The notes under the pieces were generated by a model, which worked only from the letters and a program-made list of their open reading frames with translations, ran no database searches and was not told the origin of the DNA. Shown here piece by piece: positions 43,908-53,939 of a DNA stretch of 64,000 bases (its first letter is position 1; each line of letters opens with the position of its first letter). The stretch is from Ichthyophis bannanicus (Eukaryota > Chordata > Amphibia > Gymnophiona > Ichthyophiidae), in contig CM066037.1 of the NCBI GenBank assembly GCA_033557465.1, positions 207,637,156-207,701,155 on the forward strand, in the 5' to 3' direction. Position numbers and translations under genes: made by a program.

Positions 43908-44188
43908 TGAATGTAGTATAAAGCCCTCTTCAGTAGATTAGCCAGTCTACTACCGAAGACGTGTTGACCTTTCTTGGACAGATGGATGCCATCTCTGCTC
44001 TGCAACCCTTGGAACAGCATCCCATGGTCTAGGAAACCAAAACGCTCTTGATGACACCATCCACGCAGCCATGCATTCATCTCCAGGATGCGAGCCTCTC
44101 TGCCTTGGCCTTTACCCTCAATAGAGAGGGTCCTTAAAGTATGCCTGATGAGGTTATAAATAGCTGCAGCTGAGAGTGAATATGGCAC
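43865..44188 (-). pseudogene. CR1-B ORF1 SGNH C-terminal part
   Basis: Reads ARILEMNAWLRGWCHQERFG, then MLFQGLQSRDGIHLSKKGQH (block V with Asp-x-x-His) and ends at 43865, overlapping the ORF2 start region. This is the last third of an SGNH-type ORF1. The serine block and zinc finger lie beyond the truncation. Confidence 0.7.
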
Positions 44189-44205
44189 CTCCTTTCCTTT
44201 AAGAG

Positions 44206-44309
44206 GTTTAAGCTCCTATAAAGCTATGCTTATCCCAGGGGTGGGTGGCTGTTGGGGAGGGAGGGAGCCATACATTTTTTTAGATGTATCTATATGTAAG
44301 ATGGAAGAT
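44206..44309. other. Short spacer between CR1 copies
   Basis: About 100 bases (GGGGTGGGTGGCTGTTGGGG and following) belonging to neither CR1 family as seen elsewhere. It may be unrecognised family B 5' sequence. Confidence 0.3.
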
Positions 44310-44891
44310 ACATAAGAACATAAGATATGCCATACTGGGTCAGACTAAGGTCCACCAAGCCCAGTATCCTGTTTCCAACAGTGGCCAATCTTGATCATAA
44401 GTATCTAGCAGTTTCCCCAAAAGACACCAGTTCCTCAATGCTTTTATCGGGTCAAGCAGTGATATCCTGGGTCCCTTTTAATAATGGCTTATGGACCTTT
44501 CCTCCAGGAACTTGTCCAAACCTTTTTTTAAACCCAGCTACACTAACAACTTTTACCACATCCTCCGGTAACAAATTCCAGAGTTTGATTACACGTTGAT
44601 TGAAAAAATATTTCCTCTTATTAGTCTTAAATAGGTTATCCTGTAGCTTCATTGCATGTCCCCTAGTCTTTTTATATTTTGAAGACGTAAACAATCGATC
44701 TACGTTTACCTGTTCCATTCCATTCATTAATTTATAGACCTCTATCATATTTCCCCTCAGCCGTCTCTTTTCCAGGTTGAAGAGCCCTAACCTTTTTAGC
44801 CTCTTTTCATAGGAGTATCCTTCCATCCCCTTTACCATTTTGGTGGCTCTTCTCTGTACCTTTTCTAATAACGCTATATCCTTTTTAAGAT
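44310..44891 (-). mobile_element. CR1-A 3' fragment inside Penelope
   Basis: From the tail (ACATAAGAACATAAGATATG) to the CTTTTTAAGATA region that precedes PHLEYC coding. ORF2 C-terminus [20 protein letters not shown] runs from 44838. Its right end at 44891 abuts Penelope sequence. Confidence 0.8.
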
Positions 44892-46617
44892 AAATTTGTA
44901 ACTATGCTGTTTTCACAGACAGGAATATATTGTTACAGTATAATAGTTTTCATCCAACATCTTTAAGAAACGGTTTGCCATTTTCCCAGCTGTTATGTTG
45001 CCAGAGAATATGCTCTACTAGAGAAGAGTTTTGAAGGCAAGCATCTTTAATGGCAAATAAATTCATGGATAGGGGTTATCCTCAAGCGGTTATAAAGAAG
45101 GCATATAAACAAAATTCCCATAACCATTGGGAATGGCTATTGGCCCCTTTATTTAGGTAAGAGTCTAGTGTACAGTCTGAACATTTCACTTGTGTGTTGT
45201 AGTAGTCTGCCTTGTCTTCAAAGATCGCCACATCAATACGGCGACATTGGCCTGTCTTGTCAGTACACCCAACTCTTGCCCATTTGTGTCCTAGAATTGC
45301 ATATCAAAGAAGTTGAAACTTAAGGGATGTTCTTTGCCCTGCTGTTCCGGGGGTGCTTTCGATGGGTATGGGAAGTCATGTAAGATGTGGGAATTGTACT
45401 TTCTGACCTATAATGGAAGAAACAAATACATTTATAGTATCCGGTAAAACTTTCTCTTTAAAGTTTCATATGTCCTGCACATCAGATCTTGTTATCTATC
45501 TGATACGCTGTCCTTGTGATAAAATCTATATTGGTAAAACTAGCAGGCCTTTGAAGACATGCCTTTCAGAGCATTAATATAGTATATTGAAACAGCGGAA
45601 AGCAGCACCATTGGTTGAGCATTTTATTCGGCATATGCATGAGTTTGCAGATTTGCACTGTTTGGCAATTGATCAAGTTCCATGCTCTTTACACGGCGGT
45701 GACTGTGTGAAAATTCTGTTTCAGTGTGAACAGCAGTAGATCTTTCTTTTAAATGCTATGGAACCTGTTGGCTTGAATAATAACATAGATTGGAACATTT
45801 TTTAGGTCTCAATTATATAGTAAGAAGTGTATAGGATAGTCCTTTTAAATATTTTCTAGATAAAAGCACTCTGTGGATCCTCCTATTTTTCCTTGATTGG
45901 CTCTTTGATGATTTAAAAATGGCAGCAGTGGAGTAACATATTACTGCTGGAGTGAATGCTGGAAAAACCTTTTTGTGAGAATCACCCCTGACAAAGCTGG
46001 GAATGGCAAAAAAGAGATCTTTGTTGGGTGACCATGGGTGATCATTCTGCCTGAAAAGCTGACCATTGCCAGTTAAGTAACTTTGAGCAATTGTTTGTGG
46101 CTATTGATTGCCTCCTCCATTTAAGTCTGTTGTTTTCCATTGCAGAAGAACTGATTCTGTGGAGTGATAATAGAGTGGCTGTGTTCACTTCCGCTTATCA
46201 TATTTTGGTTGAGGTAACTCATTTTATAAAAAGTGTATGAATTAAAATAGATAAAGATTTGCTTTTGCAAATTAAATAAAAATGATATTGGAGAATTTTT
46301 CTGGCTAGTGATGGTGAGAGAACATATCCCCTTTGGGCAGGGTTCTGATGTATAGAGGGAATATGATAGAACTACTAAGGACTTTTCTCTCCGGTTAAAA
46401 ATTTGTTTAAAAAATGTTTTATAAAATTTCTTGCAGATTTAGTGAGATTGTTAGAAATATATCTTTCATAAGGGTGGCTATTCAGGCAGAACATTGAAGA
46501 CATTTTGTATTTGAGAGTAGAAGTTTCTACCCTGGCAACTTTTTTTAAAAGTCGGTTGTTGGCGTTATAATTTATGTGCATGTGACCCAAAGTTGTTTTG
46601 GGTTGGTGTGCTTTAGT
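44892..46617 (+). mobile_element. Penelope-like element, 3' half
   Basis: Resumes the PLE with FTDRNILLQYNSFHPTSLRN at about 44910-44970 (thumb region motif TDRN...SFHP), then RICSTREEF and NKFMDRGYPQAVIKKAYKQN near 45060. Next come the GIY-YIG module and 3' non-coding sequence up to an inverted terminal match at 46601-46617. Confidence 0.85.
45480..45800 (+). pseudogene. Penelope GIY-YIG endonuclease domain
   Basis: LVIYLIRCPCDKIYIGKTSR then PLKTCLSEH at about 45490-45575: the GIY-YIG core (YLI...YIGKT) with the Cys-x-Cys and the following Arg-rich helix of PLE endonucleases. A stop interrupts just after SEH. HFIRHMHEFADLHCLAIDQV and a C-terminal AMEPVGLNNNIDWNIF follow to about 45800. This nuclease makes the target nick in canonical PLEs. 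Confidence 0.8.
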
Positions 46618-48119
46618 TTTGCACATACCATGACAGCCATGAACTTCACTTCTAAGCCAGGGTATGTGGAGTATGATCTCAGATTCTCAAATGTACTGCT
46701 AATGCTCGGCATAGTACTTGCATCATGCCTCTGGAGTTGTAAGATGTTACATGTATGGGTAATTTATTGTGTGCTTGGAAATTAAACCAGCCCTAGAGGA
46801 TAAAGTTTTAAAAGCATTTTAAATTTAGCAATCATGCCAGTATTGGAAACACGAGTATTCCATATACAAGTCTCTACCAAACACATTTTAAGCATGTGTT
46901 TCTTCCCATTCTAAAACCTGCATTAAACACAGGAGTAAAATTAACATGGAAAAAATATGCAATAAGGTTGCTACACTTTATTGCGTCAAGGCCAAAGTTA
47001 TTTAACAGAATACCACTGAAATAATTCAGCCAGTATGTGCTTGTGATGGCTCATTGGGGTGATGTAAGATATGCTGAAAGGTTATTATCTTCATGTGTGA
47101 AGGGCCAATATAATTATACTCCAGTGCAAGAACCATGTGAGTTTCACTTGTCACAAACTCATTCTTAGCAAATGACTGATAATACCCTGAGCACCTCCCT
47201 CACAGGAGTTATTTTACTGCAAATACAAAACAAGCTACTACCACTACTACCACATGTGATAATGTATTGTACCAAACAATATTCAGCCAAGATGGATACT
47301 GGTGGTATGCACTGTCTGTTATCCAGCAAAGTAGATTTGGCTGTTCTGAAAGCAATCGTAGGAAGTTTTTCACATGATCTTCACTCCAAGAGAAAATGCA
47401 TAAAAAAAGAATATCTAAAAACAATCCAAATCATCAAAGCTGGGAAGTGGCCAACAAGTATAAAAATGTTAGTCTATAAGAAACAGAGTCTGCCATTAAG
47501 GCAAGGACTATAATACTCCTTGATACTCTGAGAGCCCAGAATTTGCTTCTCTCTCCTATACAGCACCCCTAATCATGGACCAAAGATTTTTTCTCTCTTA
47601 TCCACCTACCCTGAGGAATGAGGGTCTCTTCTCTTACCCAGCACCGCAGCTTCTGCTCTTTTGTACCGCACTTCTAACCAAGGAATTTTATCTTCTTCTT
47701 ATCCAGCACCTTTAACAAAAGACCCTGCGATGCATTCTCTTTTATCCATGATGGATCGAGGTTTGGGTACAGATGTTAGGAAAGAGAGACAAAAGGACAT
47801 TGGTCTTCTTCTGTTATCCAGCATCATTAACCAAGGGACACAAATTGTCTTTTCACTGTCTTGCATAATTATCATAGCAGAGGGCCAAGGGTATTTCATT
47901 TTCCTTCAGCTCACACCTTTTCAGAATGACATATTTTTGCTTTCTCTTATGAGATCTTAAACCAGTGGTTATTATTTGGCGAAATAGGCACAGAGCAAAC
48001 GGTAACCCTCTCGGAGGTTAACAAGCTTAAAAAAAATCACAGAAAACAAAACCCTGCTTCCTCTAGTGGAGACAGAACTAGTTAGAGGCAGTTAAACATG
48101 AGATGAGCCTTGCTACCTA
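46618..48119. other. No gene seen
   Basis: Unassigned. A 113-codon ORF at 47172-47513 has no recognisable domain and ordinary codon scatter, so I do not call it. Confidence 0.35.
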
Positions 48120-48300
48120 TACCTATTTTATTTATTTATTTAATTAACTGGGGTTTTTGATACCACTTTCCACCGGGTCAAAGCGGTATACATTTAACAA
48201 AGGTTATATTTTGGTTACATTTAACAATAACATGTACATTTAACAAAGGTTTATAGTTTTGTTACATTTAACAATAACTTAGGAACAGAAGAGAGGGGAA
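48120..48300 (-). mobile_element. SINE/LINE-tail-type repeat
   Basis: TATTTTATTTATTTATTTAA followed by CCACTTTCCACCGGGTCAAAGCGGTATACATTT, the reverse of the GTTTACA/TATAAA tail type. ACATTTAACAA is then repeated four times. Confidence 0.45.
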
Positions 48301-48389
48301 AGGACAGAGTAGATGAACATTGAGAATAGATATTTACATAGGACATTGAATATGTACAGCTGTACACATATTCAGTGTTCAATCTATAC

Positions 48390-48960
48390 ATAAATGCTCG
48401 AGGCCGCGGGCCGGGTCCCGCGGCCGTCAGTAACCTGGGCCCGGGCCCGGCCTCGGCCTCCAGCACGTGACGGGGGGGGGGGGGGGTGTGAGAGAGAGGA
48501 GGCTGTGCGCGGCATTTGAAATCGCTCCGTCGCGATGTCGGAGCGATTTCATTGGCCCGCTGGGAAGGGGGGGCGGAGCAGTGTCCGCGAGGAGCCGCGT
48601 GGCCGTCTCCTTCTCGCCGCGGCTCCTCGGAAAGCGGACGCATTCCCGCCCGCCCGCCCCTTGTGGAGGAGGTTTGGGGGATGTTGCAGCTGGCGGGGGC
48701 GGGGTTACAGAGCCAGCGCTCGCAGGAGCGGCGCGGGCTTGAACTGGTTTACGAGCAGTGGGGGCGAAGTGCTCCTCGGGGTGGGGCGAGACAGCCCGGT
48801 TGGGGGTCTCGGCCCGGTAGCGGGGGGGGTGGGAGCCAGCCTTTGCTAATAGTATGACGAGGCAGGCGGTGGGGTTTGGGGGGGAGGAGGATGCTCCGCC
48901 TTGCTACTAAGATGGCGGGTGGGGGGGCATCCTCCGGCAAAGGGGTGTGGGGTTGGGTTA
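48390..48960. promoter_or_regulatory. CpG-island promoter candidate
   Basis: Very GC- and CpG-dense, sharply bounded by AT-rich DNA. It has SP1-like GGGGGCGGGGTTA (about 48694), an inverted CCAAT (CATTGGCCC, 48551) directly after a perfect 12-bp inverted repeat (48518-48550), another inverted repeat GGCCGCGGG/CCCGCGGCC (48402-48425), and AAGATGGCGG (48909-48918), an exact YY1-type motif often found at transcription starts. No TATA box. Open frames on the plus strand are glycine/arginine rich and not recognisable. Transcription direction is unknown; the YY1 motif on the plus strand hints at rightward. Confidence 0.6.
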
Positions 48961-50767
48961 TGTTCAATTGTTTTATATTCAGGCCCGTGTTGGGTCGGTT
49001 TGTTACAGGTTGTAAATAAAGCTGCGACCAAAAGGTTTGTACCAAATACAGTTGTTGGTGAATTTGTGGGGGGGGGGGGAATATTCTTGGGGGTGCTAAG
49101 ACTTGGGAAGGAGGCGAGGAGGGCTTCCGGGTTACCAGAGTTACACATGGTCGGGGGTCTTATGGGGAACCTTCAAGAAATAATAAAAATATAACTGTAT
49201 CGAAGGGTTTGTGTTAGGCATATCAGGACAGAAGATTGCATTTTGGAAACAATGGCAAGCCTTGAGAATAAAACATAAACAATAAAGTGCTAATTTCATC
49301 ACTATTGACCTTCAGCCTGATTTTCATGGATTCTAATAAGGTCCCATTTACTTTTAACTGTCTTCTTAAAGTGGCACTAAGAAATGAAATGAGCAAAGCT
49401 CAACTGCATTAAAAAGTCACATGTATGCAATTTTAGTGAACCAGGAAAACCTCTCAAGCAATAATCACAGAAAAAAATGGGAGAAACCCCTATAGAATGT
49501 GTAAGGACAAGGGGGTCAAATATCATATTCCAGCACAAATATTGCTCAGACAAATCCAAAAAATTGCAGGACATACAATATTGTACTGCAGTACTCTATT
49601 CACCAAGATCAGGTCACTTGTCTATGTTAAACAATTTACATAATCCATACTTAAAGGGAGGTAAAAAGCCCTCAGAAGCTAACTGCTGAAAATTGCATGC
49701 CGCGGAATGCCATACACTTCTAATTAGCAGTCTTTAAAAAACCTTCAAAAATTAATTTTTCATATTTATCCACTTTTTTCAAAACATTTTTTAATTGTTT
49801 CATTATAATCTGCTATATTCAAAACATGCTGTGCTCAAACATAAATGTGGGGAAAAGAATCACTTATCTTGCATCTGAAGGTAAACACTATGGGGTATGT
49901 ACTAAATAGCGGTAGCAGCTTCCCTGCAATATCAGAGCCGCATTCCCATATCTCTGTATATTACCATTGCTTTAATAAGACATTTGAATATTTGCAAATG
50001 GCTTTGACAGCTTTAAAAGCACCCACTGGCCAATTACATCTAGTCACCACACTTCCTCTTCTTATATGAAAATTCCTGACTCTTTCATTGGTACAACTCA
50101 TAATTCACTGGAAAGCACTCCATTCCATGTTAACATTCAGTCCCTTTGGCTCTGAACTTTGCAATCAGAATATCCACTTTTGCTGAAATTAAAGGAAACA
50201 TCTTCCTCTGTCATCTCCCTGTAATGATGTTGGTATATGTTCCAAAATAAAACATTTCAAAAGAGTGGTTATTGTAAGCAATGTGCTATCAGTGCTTCTC
50301 TATTCTTATTTGAACATTGTCAATGTTCTGAAAATGTTTGACAGAAAGGAGCGTAATCTTTCCCCATACAATTTATCAAATGGGCACCACATAACATTAC
50401 ATATTCCATTCCACTGTAGTAAACTGTCTCAAATATCATCTACTGGATTCTCAAATTGTTTCAATTATAAAGTAATCTCAACGGCGATTCATTTTTAAGT
50501 CATGAGTTCAAGGATAGAATAATTCAATGTTTCCTAATAATATCCTTGATTTTAGTAGACTGTGCTGCGTGTTGAAATACACAGGTCGAATATACTGTAT
50601 ACACAATCTTGTTTTGCTGCTAACCTATGAAAGCAAATCTCTATTATATGTACCTCGTAAAGCACATTTCTAAGCCCTCTTCAACACTGCTTCTGGATAA
50701 GCCCAATCTATCTATCAATCTTTTCTTTAATTTTTTTTATTTATTCTTAAATTCCACAACTTGTCAA
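48961..50767. other. No gene seen downstream of CpG island
   Basis: Poly-G near 49069-49079. AT-rich sequence follows with no repeat match in the window and no credible exon that I can call. It could be intron 1 of a gene started in the island. Confidence 0.3.
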
Positions 50768-50866
50768 TTGAGAAGTAGCTTAAGGGTAACCAAGAGACCA
50801 GAATTCAATTCCCACTAGCACTCCTTGTGGCCTTGGACAAGTCACTTAACCCTCCATTGCCTTGGA
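50768..50866 (+). mobile_element. tRNA-derived SINE head fragment
   Basis: GAGAAGTAGCTTAAGGGTAA (A-box-like), CAGAATTCAATTCCCAC (B-box-like), then CTCCTTGTGGCCTTGG and CAAGTCACTTAACCCTCC. The 3' part is missing. Confidence 0.6.
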
Positions 50867-50899
50867 AGAAAGGCCTGGCAATCTACTGGTCACATTGGC

Positions 50900-51012
50900 A
50901 AGAAACATGACAGCAGAAAAGACCATATGGCCTATCTAGTCTGCCCTTCTATATCAACTGCCATTTTTTTCCTTTAGAGATCTGATAGAAACAAGACGGC
51001 AGAAAAAGACCC
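50900..51012 (-). mobile_element. CR1-B 3' tail fragments
   Basis: AAGAAACATGACAGCAGAAA and CCATATGGCCTATCTAGTCTG correspond to the reversed 3' terminus of family B. A second partial tail copy (TAGAAACAAGACGGCAG) follows. Confidence 0.6.
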
Positions 51013-51382
51013 AGGGAGCTGCTGGGTCGCCAGGAGTCAGCATTGACTCAAAGGCACACATTGTTGTTGCCTCACAGTGCAAGTATGGTCTTCCTATCTG
51101 TACTGTTCGTATGTACACTGGTGGCAAAACTGGACTTTCTCTGGAAAAGAACTACATCCCAAAAATGTATTTGATCTTGAGTATATTGGATAGAAAACTG
51201 TGGGGCATATTTATTCAATGGTGATAACTGTTAGTGTGGGGTTTGCTATATGCTAAGGGTGCCCTGCTAACAGGGCGAGGTTCTGCATAATTGGGCAGAA
51301 ACTGGGTGGATTTGATGTGGAACTTGGATGTTAACAGCGCATTATGGTTAGCACAGGTGTTTTGGGTACATGCTAACCATGA

Positions 51383-52348
51383 ATGCTGCCACCAACACTG
51401 GTGCACTGTGATAAGGAAGCTTATCATAGCTCAGGAAGGAGCTATAGAAAAGGTGAAGTGACTCTGAACAAGCAACCTGTCAGTTCTGGTAGAAATAAGA
51501 AAACAGAATTTTCCCATAAAAGACTACCAGTCCCAGAATGCACCAGGTTTCCAACAGCCATTAGAGGAGCTGAAGTGAGGAAACGTGTGTTCAATCAGGA
51601 GGGCTATGAGGTAATCCCTAAGCACTCATCTCAAAGTGCAGGGCCTGATTCAGCACAGCTGCGCTGTGTTAGGGTGGAGCACTCATCTAAGCAGAATAAA
51701 GGTAGAGTTTATTCTACAGAGAATTATCATCATCATCTTCATGATCAACTTGGATATCCTCATCCTCAGTTTCATCTGGAGGATCATCAGAAGCAGAAGC
51801 CAAACCGGACGGACAGAGAGGGCAAGAAACCCTTTGGAAGAAAGAAGAGAAAAGCCTTTGGGAGGTCTAGAGGAGTCTGGAGCAGTACGTATACTGGGAG
51901 GCATTCCAAGGGCCAGCATACACCATTGGACTGGGGAAAGCCAGAGGAATGGTGCTGCAGAGCTAGGAATCTCCAGACGGTACCTGTGAGGGAGACAGCT
52001 GCACGTGGAAGGGACCCTAAGACCCGTGCCAGAAGGTATGTGAAGAGAGATCCAGTGTCCAGGGATCTGGATTGGAAGGCTGGACATAGGAACTGGACTA
52101 CATACTGGCCAGGCTATATAGAGAGGAACTCTAACAGCAATGGAAGCTCAGGTATGAACACTGATCTATGCCCTAGCTATAACCTTGAAAGACAGCACGG
52201 AAACAAGTATTCTCCTGAAAGTGCTCCATTGAGAAATTCATCTGTGCCAATCCATGATATTGAACCCATGATTGTTGAAGAAGAGGGAGAGATAGCAGAT
52301 GAAAGATGTGTTTACATGGATTGCTCTCTGTCTAAACTCCTTTGGTGA
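51383..52348 (+). CDS. Hypothetical 321-codon ORF, origin unknown
   Basis: The longest uninterrupted ORF here that is neither a known retroelement protein nor a simple repeat. The product is strongly basic (Lys/Arg/His rich, for example EGKKPFGRKKRKAFGRSRG near residues 140-165) with many Asn/Ser and an acidic C-terminus (MIVEEEGEIADERC). I see no signal peptide, membrane segment or zinc finger. The upstream TATA-less flank holds GCTAAC-type MITE-like repeats. The downstream flank to about 52860 has AATAAA and LTR-like features. It could be a chance ORF in a transposon, part of an LTR-element gene, or a host exon. Function is unknown. Confidence 0.25.
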   Translation: MLPPTLVHCDKEAYHSSGRSYRKGEVTLNKQPVSSGRNKKTEFSHKRLPVPECTRFPTAIRGAEVRKRVFNQEGYEVIPKHSSQSAGPDSAQLRCVRVEHSSKQNKGRVYSTENYHHHLHDQLGYPHPQFHLEDHQKQKPNRTDREGKKPFGRKKRKAFGRSRGVWSSTYTGRHSKGQHTPLDWGKPEEWCCRARNLQTVPVRETAARGRDPKTRARRYVKRDPVSRDLDWKAGHRNWTTYWPGYIERNSNSNGSSGMNTDLCPSYNLERQHGNKYSPESAPLRNSSVPIHDIEPMIVEEEGEIADERCVYMDCSLSKLLW

Positions 52349-53179
52349 TTTTCTGTTATAAAATACAGCAACCATCACAAAGAAATACAAACTTGTTCTT
52401 TAATCTACTCAGAAAAGCTCCTGAGTAGGATTTTTAGCCACGCAGTAGAAAGCAAGCCAGCTAAGGTGTTTCAGCTGGGTAACTGCTAGCAATTGAGCCT
52501 TACCTAATTGCTTGTGAGCTCTGAGGGAATCACTTCTGAATCTATGTGGGAAGATATAAGAAGTTAACCTGAAAAGAACAGTTTTTCCTTTCTTTGTGGA
52601 TTCTGTTTGTTGTTTGATACACTGCTAAGAAAATATTAGCTAAAGCCTACAGAAAAGACCAGTTTGTTACCAACCAGGTCTTATTCTTTTGCTTTGATTG
52701 CCTGACAAGTTCAAATGTTGTTTTTCTGATTTTGTTTTTTCAAGTTTAACACTGAAAGCAAGTAACCTGATTTATGTGCTACCAAGCATATCTGTGTTGG
52801 GAGAAATAACCCCATAAATAAATATCTTATTGGCTTTACACTTGAGCACAACTAAATTATTGTGAGCAGCTGTGTCGGGTGTGAATGGACTGCATTGCCC
52901 ACAATCCCTTGCAAATCATATTGACATATGCACTTGCCAAGACTGTGAACATTCTCACCCAGGCAGCTGTTTGACAGCACTTAACGTTAAGTGAATTCAT
53001 GTGCCAGTTAGCATGGTGCTGAGTGTTAGCATTGCACTATCAGTATAGGAATGGACACATGCCTCCCACCTCCCAAAATCAGTAAGGGCCTCCATGCTAA
53101 ACATGCCTCTGTAAGTTATTACAAGTATTGATCCACTTAAACCTCCCTAACTCAAATTCATCAGCTGTCCATAAAACAA
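52349..53179. other. Unassigned, LTR-like features
   Basis: TGTTATAAAATACAGC at 52354 and CCCCATAAATAAATATC at 52811 look like LTR control elements, but I cannot find paired ends or a primer site. ACTTAACGTTAAGT at 52980-52993 is a perfect 14-bp palindrome. Confidence 0.25.
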
Positions 53180-53345
53180 AAATTATTTATTATTATTATT
53201 ATTATTTAACTTCTCTTATATACCGTGCTATTAGGTATCAGTGCGGTGTACATTGGACAGAACAATATACTGTATGGCCGGGCCATATAGTGTTTACATT
53301 GAACAAGGAATGAAACTTGGATTTAACTGGGGTAACATTTCTACA
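53180..53345 (-). mobile_element. SINE-tail-type repeat
   Basis: A TTATTATTATT microsatellite, then CTTCTCTTATATACCGTGC and CAGTGCGGTGTACATTGG, the same tail family as 22013 and 34232. Confidence 0.5.
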
Positions 53346-53436
53346 GTTTATTTACATTGTGGTCCATGTTTTCAGGCTATAGTCTATTATCATCTATAAA
53401 TCTGAACCATAACAAAATTCTCTTGAAGAAAGGAGA

Positions 53437-53715
53437 AAACAAGGTTACTCACTTATAGTGGGTGTTCTCCATGGACAGCAAGATAAGTCCTCCCAGATGG
53501 GTGACATCATTGACAAAGCCTGTGAAGTTTCCCAGCTACCTTCCAGAAGCTTTAGGAAGCACTCCATTGGGCATGTGTGCCACTGCTACAAAGGAATGCT
53601 TCAGTCTCATATACTAGCTTATTGTAGAATACAACTTCAAGGGGAGGTGGGATGGTTTTGTGAAGAGATATCCTGCTGTCCATGGAGAATATCTGCTACA
53701 GGTGAGTAACCTTTT
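53437..53715. repeat. DIRS 3' inverted-repeat unit
   Basis: AAGGTTACTCACTTATAGTG with TTCTCCATGGACAGCAAGAT (about 53437-53482) is the near reverse complement of ATATCCTGCTGTCCATGGAG with CTACAGGTGAGTAACCTT (about 53664-53713). About 180 bases separate the arms. This matches the terminal-repeat plus internal-complementary-region logic of DIRS elements. Confidence 0.65.
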
Positions 53716-53939
53716 TTTCTCCATGGGCAATCAAGATTAATGTCCTCATATATGGAAATTCCTAGCTACAAACTGCCTCAAAAGAAAAAGGAGAAAAATA
53801 TACAATAGGTGTCGCAACTGGCTCACACAAGATATTTTTGGTGGCAATAAACCTTTTCTTAAATATTTTTCCCATTTTTTTTCAATAGAGGAAGCCTGCA
53901 AGGAAAAAGAACTGGGCTTAGGGGGGATGGAGTTGGAAT

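Larger units (their letters stand above)
40913..44205 (-). mobile_element. CR1-like LINE family B, long copy
   Basis: The 3' tail is at the left (TCATAGAAACATAGAAATATG, the reverse of TTTCTATG repeats). Then come the C-terminus, RT, endonuclease and the last third of an SGNH-type ORF1. It is 5' truncated near 44205. A SINE is inserted at 41420-41692. Its sequences differ from family A throughout (GFTRGRSCQTNL against GFRQGRSCLTNL), so it is a separate lineage. Confidence 0.85.

Noticed and set aside
47172..47513. 113-codon ORF in unassigned DNA
   Set aside because: No domain, no conserved-looking composition, no splice or promoter context; consistent with chance.
51636..51989. Second ORF overlapping the 321-codon ORF
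   Set aside because: Shorter overlapping frame with hydrophobic, isoleucine-rich composition typical of an off-frame shadow.
53120..53210. CRISPR-like or regular short repeat arrays
   Set aside because: Only TTA/TTTATT microsatellites at SINE tails; no spaced repeats.
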